A stretch of 64,000 nt of DNA, taken from the NCBI RefSeq assembly GCF_965215815.1, contig NZ_CBDCEO010000012.1, positions 62,001 to 126,000 of the forward strand, given 5' to 3'. Positions 42,720 through 51,488 of this stretch are shown in pieces (positions within the stretch are counted from its first letter, which is position 1; each line of letters starts with the position of its first letter). The position numbers and the translations under genes were made by a program. The DNA is from Poriferisodalis sp965215815 (GTDB taxonomy: Bacteria; Actinomycetota; Acidimicrobiia; Acidimicrobiales; Poriferisodalaceae). The notes under the pieces were generated by a model. It was not told where the DNA came from, ran no database searches, and saw only the letters and a program-made list of their open reading frames with translations.

Positions 42720-43658
42720 GTGAGCGAACAGCCCGAGCGCCGCGCCTCCGTGGGCGCCAAGTCGCCCGGATCCGGCGGCGACTACGACCCTGAATCCATT
42801 CCCGTTCGCGATGCGGCAACCGTGATGATCCTGTCCGGCGACGACGATCCACATGTGCTCATGCTGAAGCGCAACGCCCGGTCGATCTTCGTGGGCGACA
42901 TGTGGGTGTATCCCGGGGGCGCGGTCGATCCCGACGATGCCACCCAGCGCGCCGATGAGACGGTGGCAGGCCTCACTGACACCGACGCCTCATACAGCAT
43001 CGGCATTGAACGCGGCGGCATTGCCTTCTGGGTTGCAGCACTTCGGGAGACCTTCGAGGAGGCTGGCATCCTGCTCGCCCATCACGACCACCCGGCGGGC
43101 GTCGAAGACCCCAGGGACCTGCCCTCGGGCATCATCGACCTCTCACCTCCCGATGTCGCGGGGCGGTTCTCGCAGTACCGCGACGAGGTCAATGCCGGCG
43201 AGCGCGACTTCATCGAGACCGTGCGCAACGAAGACCTGCTGCTCGATGGCAACAACGTCCATTTCATCGGGCGCTGGGTGACACCGATGGGCTCGCCGCG
43301 CCGTTACGACACACGGTTCTTCTTGACCGCGATGCCGGACGGTCAGACGCCCCTGCCCGACCACGACGAAGCCGTTGAGCACCAGTGGGTGCGACCGGCT
43401 GACGCGATCAGGCGCAACGAAACCGGCGACATGGTGATGATGACGCCCACCATCGGCATGCTGCACCGTTTCACGCGCTTCGGCACCGTCGCTGAAGCGG
43501 TGGCGGCAGCCGGAAGAGGCACCCCTGCCGACGACGAGCAGGTGCGGATTCGCTACGACAACGAAGGTCCGCACCGGATCGCCTTCCCCGACGACCCCGA
43601 CTACGAGGCTGCCGACGGCCGCACCGAGACCGGCATCCTGCGCTGGCCCTCGCGCTAG
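42720..43658 (+). CDS. Nudix hydrolase, NUDT19/coenzyme A-diphosphatase-like
   Basis: 312 residues from the GTG at 42720, eight bases after the selenoprotein gene, so co-transcribed. The core has YPGGAVDPDD and the Nudix catalytic part REtfEEaG (AALRETFEEAGILLAHH) where the preceding Gx5E of the canonical box is replaced, as in the NUDT19-like branch. The later segment RWVTPMGSPRRYDTRFFLTAMP is typical of that branch, which splits nucleoside diphosphate-linked compounds such as acyl-CoA. The first ~35 residues are charged and not conserved. Confidence 0.83.
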   Translation: MSEQPERRASVGAKSPGSGGDYDPESIPVRDAATVMILSGDDDPHVLMLKRNARSIFVGDMWVYPGGAVDPDDATQRADETVAGLTDTDASYSIGIERGGIAFWVAALRETFEEAGILLAHHDHPAGVEDPRDLPSGIIDLSPPDVAGRFSQYRDEVNAGERDFIETVRNEDLLLDGNNVHFIGRWVTPMGSPRRYDTRFFLTAMPDGQTPLPDHDEAVEHQWVRPADAIRRNETGDMVMMTPTIGMLHRFTRFGTVAEAVAAAGRGTPADDEQVRIRYDNEGPHRIAFPDDPDYEAADGRTETGILRWPSR

Positions 43659-43742
43659 CCCTCATCGGGCACCACCGACGCGGTTGCTGGGGCAGCCGGG
43701 TGAACCTTGGAGCCGCGCGAGTTCGGTGGCAGGATGGCGCTG

Positions 43743-43816
43743 GCCCCCGTGGCGCAACTGGATAGCGCAGCGGGCTTCTATCCCGCCGGTTGCAGGTTCG
43801 AGTCCTGCCGGGGGCG
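43743..43816 (+). tRNA. tRNA-Arg (anticodon TCT)
   Basis: Acceptor GCCCCCG with CGGGGGC, anticodon stem GCGGG/CCCGC with loop CTTCTAT giving TCT, T-arm GCAGG-TTCGAGT-CCTGC, discriminator G, no encoded CCA. Confidence 0.95.
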
Positions 43817-43887
43817 CGTCACCTGACCCACTGTGCAATATCCAAATGGGCGATGGTGTCACCGTCGAAGGGAGGTAGGTTCACCGG

Positions 43888-44556
43888 ATGCCGCACGGCT
43901 CAGTTTCTGGCACAAGCGCTGCATCGACGCCCAGCATCTCTGTCGAGACTCCGTCGATCGCAGCCACGAACGGTGCCGTCACCGAACAATCGGTGGACAC
44001 CGACCGCATCGAGCGAGCGGTCAGGGAAATCCTGCTCGCAATCGGCGAGGACCCCGACCGCGAAGGCCTGCAGAAGACGCCGAAGCGAGTGGCCCGCATG
44101 TATGCGGAGGTGTTCGCTGGACTGCAGGAAGACCCCGCGCATCATCTCAAGGTGCAGTTCGAGACCGGCCACGACGAGATGGTCATGGTGCGTGACATCC
44201 CCTTCTATTCGATGTGCGAACACCACCTCATGCCGTTCGTCGGCCGGGCCCATGTGGCCTATATCCCCGGCGAGCGGGGCATGATCACGGGGCTGTCGAA
44301 GCTGGCACGTCTCGTGGAGGCCTACGCCCGCCGGCCTCAGGTGCAAGAACGGCTCACGACTCAGGTCGCCGACAAGCTGATGGAGGTGCTTGAGCCGCGC
44401 GGCACCCTCGTGGTGGTCGAGGCCGAGCACCAGTGCATGTCGATGCGGGGAGTGCAGAAGCCCGGGTCGCTCACCATCACCTCAGCCGTGCGCGGCCAAT
44501 TCCGCAACACCGCAACCCGTGCGGAGGCGATGCACCTCATCGGCATCGGCCGCTAG
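43888..44556 (+). CDS. folE: GTP cyclohydrolase I (FolE)
   Basis: 222 residues. It converts GTP to 7,8-dihydroneopterin triphosphate, the first step of folate synthesis. Zinc ligands C110 and H113 lie in SMCEHHLMPF and C183 in EHQCMSMRGVQKPGS. The substrate-site words FVGRAHVAYIPGERGMITGLSKLARLVEAYARRPQVQERLT are intact. A strong GGGAGGTAGG precedes the ATG. The first ~35 Ser/Thr-rich residues are a non-conserved extension. In many actinobacteria folE follows ftsH and hpt; here it follows tRNA-Arg and precedes a helicase, so it stands outside a folate operon. Confidence 0.95.
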   Translation: MPHGSVSGTSAASTPSISVETPSIAATNGAVTEQSVDTDRIERAVREILLAIGEDPDREGLQKTPKRVARMYAEVFAGLQEDPAHHLKVQFETGHDEMVMVRDIPFYSMCEHHLMPFVGRAHVAYIPGERGMITGLSKLARLVEAYARRPQVQERLTTQVADKLMEVLEPRGTLVVVEAEHQCMSMRGVQKPGSLTITSAVRGQFRNTATRAEAMHLIGIGR

Positions 44557-44620
44557 CGCATCGGTCGGTGCAGACCGGGACCAGCAGCGGCCCCCGAGCG
44601 CTGTTCGACTTGGAGAAAGC

Positions 44621-47482
44621 GTGAACGTAACCGCGGCGGCGCTGGCGGGCCCGCCACAGCTCGGGCGCAGCGTGCTGGTGAGCCCAGGGCAAGCGGCACC
44701 CTCGCCGTGGAGCGCCTGCGAGCGTCTCGTGGTACGGCCGGACGCCTTCACCATGGAGGTCGGGCGACGCCTGCGTGACGCGTGGTCGAGGCGGGTCCCG
44801 CTGGTGGTGGAGCTTGAGGGCGATGTGCCCGGCGGAACGCCGGTGTGGGAGGCCCGCTGGTGGGAGCTCAGCGTCGGCATGACGATGCGAGCCGAAGTCC
44901 TCTCGCACCTGCTGTCCTCCAACGTCGTGGATGCTCGGGATGCGCGCCGCGCCCGGTTCGCCCCCGTCGACGCAGCCGTATCGCTCGGAGCGCAGATCTG
45001 CGCAGGTTCGGGCGAGGGCGACGTCGTTACCGACAGCGGGCCGGCGTGGTGCGACGGGGGACCGTTGGACGCGTTCGATCTCACCCATGGCGTCATCCCC
45101 GCCGCAAATCTCGCCGCGGGGAGCCTGGCAGTCGTTCGGCCCTGTGCACCGGAGGCTGATCTGGCCGGCGATCAGCGCGCCGCCGTCGGTCATCTGGGCG
45201 GTGCCGCCTGCATCGTCGCGCCAGCAGGGTCTGGCAAGACCCGTGTGCTCACCGAGCGGGCGCGCTATCTCGTGCGAGATCTGGGCGTCACCCCCAGCGC
45301 TGTGTGCCTAGTGGCGTTCAACGTGCGCGCACGGGCCGAGATGCAGGAGCGCACGACCGATCTTGCGGGACTCGAGGTGCGCACGCTCAACAGCCTTGCG
45401 CTGGCAATCTGCAACGGCTCGGGCCCGTTCGCCCGACCGGCACGGCACGGGCGCGTCGAGGTGATCGACGAGATGGGAGTGCGGCAGCGTCTCGATGGCA
45501 TCGTCAAGCGTCGGCGGCGGGCCATGACCGACCAGTTGGCCCCGTGGCTGGAAGCGCTCAGCGCATCCCGGCTGGGTTTGCGCGACCCGGCCGAGGTTGA
45601 GCAGGCCTTCCAGCCCGACGTGTCCGATTTTGTGACATTGGCGCCGCGTTACGTCGACGACCTCGCCGCCGATGGACTCGTCGACTTCGATCAGCAAATC
45701 GTTCGGGCGATCGACATCTTGCTGAGGGATCCTGCGGCGCGCGCAACGGCGCGGCGTGTCTGCGGCGTGCTGCTCGTCGACGAGTTCCAAGACCTGACAC
45801 CGGCGCACTTGCTTCTGATCCGGTTGCTCGCCGGTCCGCGAGCCGACGTGTTCGGCGTCGGCGACGACGATCAGACCATTTACGGCTACTCGGGGGCGTC
45901 GCCGCAGTGGCTGATCGACTATGAGACGTATTTTCCCGGTGCGAAGCGGCATCCGCTGCATGTCAACTACCGCTGTCCGAGGCCGGTTGTCAGCGCCGCA
46001 GTCAATCTGCTGTCGCACAACCGCCAGCGCATCGACAAGCAGATCAGCGCTGCCGGGATAACCGATACCGATGCCGATGCCGATGCCGCCGACGCTGACG
46101 CCGCTGACGGCGCTGCCGCTGACGCCGCTGACGCCGACGATCTGCTGATCGTCACCGGCGTTGACCCAGCGAGCGCGCTGCGCGACGCGGTCATGGCTCT
46201 GATCGATCGCGGGGCGCAGCCTTCCGAGATCGCAGTGCTGGCGCGGGTCAACAGCACCCTGCTTGTGCCACAGATCCTCTTTGCCGAGATGGGTGTAGCT
46301 GCTGACGCGCCGCTCGGGCGGGGGTTCTTGGAACGAACTGGCGTCTCGGCAGCACTTGCCTGGCTGGCCCTCGCGATCGCACCGCAGCGTGCGCTGCCGC
46401 CTCAGTCGCTGTCGGATGCCGCACGCCGACCGCCTCGCGGTATCTCACCGCGTGTCATCGAGTGGATCGGCGAGCAACGCAGCGTGCGGGAGCTGCGCGC
46501 CCTGGCCGGGCGCCTCAGCGACGAGCGCACCGCGGGCAAGATTCGCGAATTCGCCGACGATGTCGAGTTGCTCTTGGAACTCGCGGGCGGTGAGAGGCTC
46601 ACGACGCGGCAGATCCTGGAATTCGTGCGCGATGAACTCGGACTCGGCAACAGCCTGGACACTCGCTTGGACGCGTCCCGGCGGTCAGTCGATCGCTCTG
46701 CTCATGGTGACGATCTGCGCGCCCTCATCTCAGTCGCCCACCTGCACCCCGCGCCGGCAGGTTTCAGCGGTTGGCTGTCCGATCGGCTGTCCGAATCCGG
46801 GGACCGCGAAGCTGCCGGATTCGGTGTGGACTCCCAACCTGCACGCGGTCGCGCCGACGGCAGATCGTCGACTCGGCGTCCCGGTATCCGGCTGGCAACG
46901 GTCCACAAGGTGAAGGGCCTCGAATGGCCGCATGTCATCGTCTATGAGGCGTCGGCGGGGCTCATGCCGCACCGCCTCGCGCAAGATGTCGAGGAAGAAC
47001 GACGCGTGTTTCACGTCGCGCTGACCCGTTGCTCGCAATCAGTGACGCTGGTCTGCGACGATCCGTCTTCTTCGTTCGTTGGCGAGCTCAGCAAGTTCGC
47101 GCCGCCGGCGCCCTCCGAACCGGCGGCCGGAGCGTCTCATGGTGTGGGACGCAATTCGGGCGCCGATGCTGATGGCACAGCCGGGACTGCGGCGACCTTG
47201 TCGGGCATCGGAACCTCAAGCTCGCCTCGCAAGCCCAAACCCCAGCCACCGACTGATCCGCGTGATGCGTTGCTGTTCGAGGCATTGCGCGCCTGGCGCC
47301 TTCAGCGAAGTCGAGCAGATGCTGTCCCGGCGTTTGTCGTATTCGGGGATGCGGTTCTCATTGCCCTCGCGGCCCAGCGGCCCCGCAATGACGCCGAACT
47401 CCTGGCCGTGCCGGGCATCGGTCCGGCCAAACTCGAGGCCTACGGCGCGGAGGCGTTGGCCATCATCGCCGAACACGCCTGA
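44621..47482 (+). CDS. UvrD/Rep-family DNA helicase with C-terminal HRDC domain
   Basis: 953 residues. An unusual ~185-residue N-terminal extension precedes the SF1A motor: Walker A K206 (APAGSGKTR), FNVRARAEMQER (Ia), DEFQD (II), GVGDDDQTIYGYSGA (III), HVNYRCP (IV), LATVHKVKGLEWPHVIVY (V) and EEERRVFHVALTR (VI). A Ser/Ala/Pro-rich linker leads to an HRDC domain (FEALRAWRLQRSRADAVPAFVVFGDAVL... VPGIGPAKLEAYG) that binds DNA structures. It is a UvrD2-like organisation, as in mycobacteria, for DNA repair. The GTG at 44621 is preceded by TGGAGAAA; longer frames run into folE. Confidence 0.9.
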   Translation: MNVTAAALAGPPQLGRSVLVSPGQAAPSPWSACERLVVRPDAFTMEVGRRLRDAWSRRVPLVVELEGDVPGGTPVWEARWWELSVGMTMRAEVLSHLLSSNVVDARDARRARFAPVDAAVSLGAQICAGSGEGDVVTDSGPAWCDGGPLDAFDLTHGVIPAANLAAGSLAVVRPCAPEADLAGDQRAAVGHLGGAACIVAPAGSGKTRVLTERARYLVRDLGVTPSAVCLVAFNVRARAEMQERTTDLAGLEVRTLNSLALAICNGSGPFARPARHGRVEVIDEMGVRQRLDGIVKRRRRAMTDQLAPWLEALSASRLGLRDPAEVEQAFQPDVSDFVTLAPRYVDDLAADGLVDFDQQIVRAIDILLRDPAARATARRVCGVLLVDEFQDLTPAHLLLIRLLAGPRADVFGVGDDDQTIYGYSGASPQWLIDYETYFPGAKRHPLHVNYRCPRPVVSAAVNLLSHNRQRIDKQISAAGITDTDADADAADADAADGAAADAADADDLLIVTGVDPASALRDAVMALIDRGAQPSEIAVLARVNSTLLVPQILFAEMGVAADAPLGRGFLERTGVSAALAWLALAIAPQRALPPQSLSDAARRPPRGISPRVIEWIGEQRSVRELRALAGRLSDERTAGKIREFADDVELLLELAGGERLTTRQILEFVRDELGLGNSLDTRLDASRRSVDRSAHGDDLRALISVAHLHPAPAGFSGWLSDRLSESGDREAAGFGVDSQPARGRADGRSSTRRPGIRLATVHKVKGLEWPHVIVYEASAGLMPHRLAQDVEEERRVFHVALTRCSQSVTLVCDDPSSSFVGELSKFAPPAPSEPAAGASHGVGRNSGADADGTAGTAATLSGIGTSSSPRKPKPQPPTDPRDALLFEALRAWRLQRSRADAVPAFVVFGDAVLIALAAQRPRNDAELLAVPGIGPAKLEAYGAEALAIIAEHA
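46063..46141 (+). repeat. GATGCC/GACGCCGCT microsatellite in helicase gene
   Basis: About 80 bases made of short, imperfect units (gatgcc, gacgccgct, gacgctgacgcc) encode an Asp/Ala run between motifs IV and V. It lies in a loop region, so length changes in multiples of three would be tolerated; other slips would shift the frame. Confidence 0.75.
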
Positions 47483-47534
47483 TAAAGGCCAACGGCACGA
47501 ATCACAGGCTGTCGACCGCCCAGCGGGAACCGAA

Positions 47535-48191
47535 TTAGACCGCGAGCGGGCCCTGGCCAGCCAAGAATCGCTGGGCCATCACCATCAGCACCACCCAGTA
47601 CTCAGTGCCGGGCACAAGAGCGTCCAGCGTCACTTCGGCAGTGATGTCGTGAGCGTCGGGATGGCCAGCCGCTGCGACGCCTTCGACGGTGATTGGCGGC
47701 CCGCCTTCAAGCAGCGTGAGGAACGGCGCAACCGGCACGTCGAACACAGCATCGACTTCGTCACGAGCGACCGCATAGTCCGCGAGCGAGCGGTCGTCAC
47801 GCAGCAGGTACACGCTGATCAACTCACAATTCAGCGTGCCCTCACCGCTGTTGTCCGCCACTCTGCGGACTCCGAGGGGCACGAGATCGCTGGTGTCTGG
47901 AGCAACGCCAAGTTCCTCGGTCAGTTCTCTCACTCCATCAAGCGGTGTCTCCCCGGCGGCCAAGTGCCCTGCCGCGCTGATGTCGAGCAGCCCCGGATAG
48001 GCCGCCTTGGAGCGTGATCGTCCCTGCAGCACGGCTGTCGGCACGCCGTCGCGCACCGTCACGATGAGGCAGTGGAAGACGCGGTGCCAGTCGCCGCGCT
48101 CGTGGACCTCTGCCCGCGGCGCGGTGCCAAGGCGCCGCCCGAGCTGGTCGGTGAAGTCCAGGAGTTCTACGCCTGGAGCGCTGTCAGTCAT
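47535..48191 (-). CDS. Nudix hydrolase, isopentenyl-diphosphate-isomerase-like
   Basis: 218 residues with a full Nudix box GHLAAGETPLDGVRELTEELGV (G-x5-E-x7-RE-xx-EE-x-GV) near residues 75-97, preceded by HRVFHCLIVTVRDG and LQGRSRSKAAYPGLLDISAAG. This order is that of YfcD/IDI-type Nudix proteins acting on diphosphate-linked small molecules. The C-terminal ~70 residues (VFDVPVAPFLTLLEGG...) are typical of this subgroup as well. It is monocistronic, convergent with the helicase gene, and 47 bp from the LLM oxidoreductase gene on the same strand. Confidence 0.87.
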   Translation of the reverse strand: MTDSAPGVELLDFTDQLGRRLGTAPRAEVHERGDWHRVFHCLIVTVRDGVPTAVLQGRSRSKAAYPGLLDISAAGHLAAGETPLDGVRELTEELGVAPDTSDLVPLGVRRVADNSGEGTLNCELISVYLLRDDRSLADYAVARDEVDAVFDVPVAPFLTLLEGGPPITVEGVAAAGHPDAHDITAEVTLDALVPGTEYWVVLMVMAQRFLAGQGPLAV

Positions 48192-48238
48192 CGAGCCATT
48201 GTCCCTGCTGGCGACTCCAGCGGCGACGATGCCAGCGG

Positions 48239-49081
48239 CTACAGCAGCTCGGTGTACTTGTCCAAGATCGGCAGCACGGTGTCGGCGGGCGCCGGCGGCA
48301 GTGCGAGCACGACGCGGGTGACACCCAATTCGGCCAGGCTGTCGAGGATCTCGGGCTTGGGGGGCGTACCGAACTGTCCAATCTCGATCTCATCGGGATC
48401 GCGGCCCGCTTCGATCGCGGACTCCCGGATCTGCTTGATGGGCACGTCCAGGTCGTAACGGCCTGAAATCGGCATCCAGCCGTCGCAGAACTCCACGATG
48501 TCGGCGATGGTGCGCGGACCTGCGGCGCCGCCCAGGATCACCTTCGGGCCGCCTTCCTGCACAGGCTTGGGCCATTGCCATGACGAGTCGATGTTCACCC
48601 AGTCGCCGTGGAACTCGGCCTCGTCCTTTGTCCACAGCTCGCGCACGGCCAGCATCGTCTCGCGGGTGACTGCGCGCCGGTCGGTGTACTTCACGCCGTG
48701 GTGGGCGAGTTCTTCCTTGTTCCAGCCATAGCCGATGCCCAAGATGAACCGGCCATTCGAGATCCGGTCGACGGTGGCGGCTTCCTTGGCCAGCCAGATT
48801 GGATCGCGCTGGGCAACGAGCGTGATCCCCGTGCCGAGCATGATGTTCTCGGTCACCGCCGCGGCGGCACCCAGCGATACGAACTGGTCGTGCGTGCGCC
48901 AGTACTCCTCGGGCAGCGGAGGTGCTCCCTCGCGGCCGCCCCATGGTGTCTCGCGGCTAGTGGGGATGTGGCTGTGCTCGGGGAACCACAGCGACTCGAA
49001 GCCCCGTTCCTCGGTGGCCTTGGCCAGCTCGACTGGCCCGATGGCCTTGTCGGTGGGAAACATCATCACGCCGATTTTCAC
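48239..49081 (-). CDS. LLM-class (F420-dependent) oxidoreductase
   Basis: 280 residues, a bacterial-luciferase-like TIM barrel. MKIGVMMFPTDKAIGPVELAKATEERGFESLWFPEHSHIP is the N-terminal strand and helix of the family; GTGITLVAQRDPIWLAKEAATVDRISNGRFILGIGYGWN and PKVILGGAAGPRTIADIVEFCDGWMPI are its core. It corresponds to the actinobacterial group 'TIGR03619-like F420-dependent' enzymes, so the cofactor is probably F420 or FMN. The GTG at 49081 follows GAGGAGG by seven bases; longer frames upstream to 49726 are not coding. The ferredoxin gene at 49326 is divergent, sharing the control region. Confidence 0.9.
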   Translation of the reverse strand: MKIGVMMFPTDKAIGPVELAKATEERGFESLWFPEHSHIPTSRETPWGGREGAPPLPEEYWRTHDQFVSLGAAAAVTENIMLGTGITLVAQRDPIWLAKEAATVDRISNGRFILGIGYGWNKEELAHHGVKYTDRRAVTRETMLAVRELWTKDEAEFHGDWVNIDSSWQWPKPVQEGGPKVILGGAAGPRTIADIVEFCDGWMPISGRYDLDVPIKQIRESAIEAGRDPDEIEIGQFGTPPKPEILDSLAELGVTRVVLALPPAPADTVLPILDKYTELL

Positions 49082-49325
49082 GGTGGTCCTCCTCGTGATT
49101 GGCGAACGTGGCCGGTTGTGGCCGTCGCTGAGAGTAACGGCCACGAGTCGGACGTGCCCGGTTGCGCACCGGCCGTGGTGCGTACGTCGTTTCAGCAGCG
49201 CGGAGTGACGTCGGGCGTTACAGCGGCGTGGCGTAGCGTGTTGCCGGATCTCCAGGGGCACGTTGCGTGGGCACCTAGCAACGTGCGGGCTCGACGACCT
49301 GGGGGCCGGACGACCTGGAGGCACA

Positions 49326-49517
49326 GTGAAGATCACCATCGACGTCGACAAGTGCATCGGCAGCGGTTCGTGCGAGATGATCGCCCCAGGCATCTTCGAG
49401 GTGGGCAACGACGGTCTCGTGCAGCTGCTGGACGACAGCCCCAGCGCCGAGCAGCACAGCGCAGTGCGCACCGCGGCAGCGAGCTGCCCCACCCAAGTCA
49501 TCTCGACGGACGACTGA
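49326..49517 (+). CDS. Ferredoxin, 3Fe-4S type
   Basis: 63 residues. It reads VKITIDVDKCIGSGSCEMIAPGIF with C10 and C16, and C54 in ASCPTQVI. Three cysteines in CxxxxxC...CP spacing are those of the single [3Fe-4S] ferredoxins that serve cytochrome P450s and other monooxygenases in actinobacteria. No P450 is adjacent. GGAGG stands about eight bases before the GTG start. It is a soluble electron carrier. Confidence 0.92.
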   Translation: MKITIDVDKCIGSGSCEMIAPGIFEVGNDGLVQLLDDSPSAEQHSAVRTAAASCPTQVISTDD

Positions 49518-49698
49518 GCCCCAACGCAGATCAGGGCCCGACCGCAAAACAAAGCGCCGGACGGCGCCGCGCGACCGGGTAGCACCACAACCCGACACGG
49601 CACCGCTCGCCCCAGAAACGACACAGGCCGATCGGACCGCCACCGGTACGCTCGAACGCGAGAGCTGGCCCGCCAGCGCTCCGTCAACTCTTCAGACT

Positions 49699-49775
49699 CG
49701 GGAAGTGGCGCAGCTTGGTAGCGCACCTGCTTTGGGAGCAGGGGGTCGTGGGTTCAAATCCCGCCTTCCCGACCA
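49699..49775 (+). tRNA. tRNA-Pro (anticodon TGG)
   Basis: Acceptor CGGGAAG with CTTCCCG, anticodon stem CCTGC/GCAGG with loop TTTGGGA giving TGG, T-loop TTCAAAT, discriminator A and an encoded CCA (49773-49775), the only tRNA here with CCA in its gene besides none of the others. It borders the accessory patch that follows. Confidence 0.95.
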
Positions 49776-49854
49776 GTTGGCCGTTGCAGTTCTATGATGT
49801 CTATATTGTCACCGATTGCCAAATCATGTATGTTTTGGACAAGAGGTGATCGGC

Positions 49855-50499
49855 ATGCTCCGAGAAGTTGAGGGCGAGGATTCGGCCTCTCTCGCTATCG
49901 GACCGGCAAGGCCGCTCGGGCTCTTCACTTCGCGAGTTAGCGCGTACGTCGAGTGGCTGAATGTGTGGGGCCTTGCGGGCTCGACTGCCACTCCGTCCGG
50001 CCTCAGTTCGCAGCGGCATCGCGATGAGCACGAGTTCAGCGCCGCTGGGGCGCTGAGCGCGATCGGGGATCGCTATCAGCGGCCCGACCCGGAGACCCTG
50101 CTGCTCAACGCGTACCGCATTCACGCAGGAAGACAAGCCCTGGTTGACCAGGGAACCTTCACCGTCAAAGAAATCGCCTCGACGCGAGATCGCCCCACAA
50201 ATACCGTTCACAAGCAAATTCAGCGCGCCTGCGAGCGCGGCGCTCTCTTCACGGTTGCGGTCAACGGCGAGAAACATGTGCCTGCGGTCCTCCTTGACGA
50301 GGCACTTGAAGTGCGTGAGAAATGGGAACCTGTGGTGTCAACGCTGAGAAGCGCCGGCATGACCGGTTGGGGAATCTGGCGTTGGATCGCTGAGCCCAAC
50401 GCCGGATTGTCAGGCGAGATTGCTGCTGATGTGATCGAGACCAATCCTGACCGCGTCGACGCGGCAGCTCAGCGCCGAGCAGCTCAACTAGCAGAGTGA
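49855..50499 (+). CDS. Antitoxin of a RES-type toxin pair (MbcA/ParS-like)
   Basis: 214 residues. The centre has a helix-turn-helix-like FTVKEIASTRDRPTNTVHKQIQRACERGALFTV segment, and the C-terminus (MTGWGIWRWIAEPNAGLSGEIAADVIE) follows the W...PN..L.G pattern of toxin-binding domains that pair with RES toxins. The first ~60 residues are not recognised. AGAGGTGAT precedes the ATG at 49855. Its stop overlaps the toxin start in GTGA, so both are translationally coupled. The AT-rich 50 bases upstream are the likely autoregulated promoter. Confidence 0.78.
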   Translation: MLREVEGEDSASLAIGPARPLGLFTSRVSAYVEWLNVWGLAGSTATPSGLSSQRHRDEHEFSAAGALSAIGDRYQRPDPETLLLNAYRIHAGRQALVDQGTFTVKEIASTRDRPTNTVHKQIQRACERGALFTVAVNGEKHVPAVLLDEALEVREKWEPVVSTLRSAGMTGWGIWRWIAEPNAGLSGEIAADVIETNPDRVDAAAQRRAAQLAE

Positions 50500-51206
50500 C
50501 CTGTCCCGATCCGGCAAGCTGCCGGGTCCTGCATCCCGATGCCCCGGTTGCCTTGCGACCCCTGGCCATCCCCGCAGAGACAACGTGGTTCAACGTGTCG
50601 CGCCGTGAGGGAGTGTTCAACCCAAGCGGGGATGGCGACAGTCGATTCGCGCCGCTGTTCACGCTCGACGCTCAGGCGGTCCCCTACGTCTATCTGGCGC
50701 AAAACCCCATCGGCGCACTATTGGAGACTGCACTGCACGATGTTTGGGGAACCACCTCAGCCGTGCAGCGTGTGGACCTGAGCGGGCGCTGCCTGCGTCG
50801 CCTCACGTGCATGACCGACCTGAGGGTCGTCGACCTGCGAAACCATCAGCTCGTCAGATGCCAGCTCGAACGGGAAGAGCTCGTATCCAGCCCTTCAGAG
50901 CATTACGCGTGCACCCGCCGATGGGCGGATCACCACGCCCGATCCGAGATCGAAGGAGAGCCGATCACCGGGTTGATCTGGCATTCCCGCCAAATGGAGG
51001 TTGCTGCCGCCCACGCGAGAATTCCGATGCAAGTCCTGCTGAGCAGTGTCGAACAGGCCGCTCATACCGCTGTCATCTACGACACTGCTGGCGAGGGCGA
51101 CCGCCATTTTGACGTCTCGATCGAATACGACGACCTCGGGACTGGGGCCGGACTGGAACTCGTCGGCGAACTGTGCACGGACCTAGGCCTCTGTATCGAG
51201 TACTAG
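50496..51206 (+). CDS. RES-domain toxin (NAD-depleting family)
   Basis: 236 residues. The RES fold, related to ADP-ribosyltransferases, is shown by TTWFNVSRREG (conserved Arg), NPSGDGDSRFAPLF, VPYVYLAQNPIGALLETALHDV (conserved Tyr and Glu) and HSRQMEV. Members such as MbcT degrade NAD when released from their antitoxin. It starts with GTG overlapping the antitoxin stop by four bases. The C-terminal 40 residues (YDTAGEGDRHFDVSIEYDD) are also seen in longer RES proteins. Confidence 0.85.
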   Translation: MTCPDPASCRVLHPDAPVALRPLAIPAETTWFNVSRREGVFNPSGDGDSRFAPLFTLDAQAVPYVYLAQNPIGALLETALHDVWGTTSAVQRVDLSGRCLRRLTCMTDLRVVDLRNHQLVRCQLEREELVSSPSEHYACTRRWADHHARSEIEGEPITGLIWHSRQMEVAAAHARIPMQVLLSSVEQAAHTAVIYDTAGEGDRHFDVSIEYDDLGTGAGLELVGELCTDLGLCIEY

Positions 51207-51488
51207 GGCTGCGTTTGTGCGGCATTCGATTTCGGCCGCACGCCCGGAAAGGGCGCACTGAGGATCAGAGTCGTAAGTGCAGGCTTTGGCGCAGCGAGTT
51301 GGCTGCTGATTCACCTGTCGCCCATTTGGGACCGCGAGCGCCGCGCATGGCTCGACAAGGCCCCTGGAACGAGCGCGGTGCAGGATGTTCCACACGCATG
51401 GCGGCACACTGACGGCCACGCGCATTCACTGGTTGCACGACTGTTGCACGGTGGTCGGTGTCAGTGCCCGCTGGGCGGGCGGTGACAG

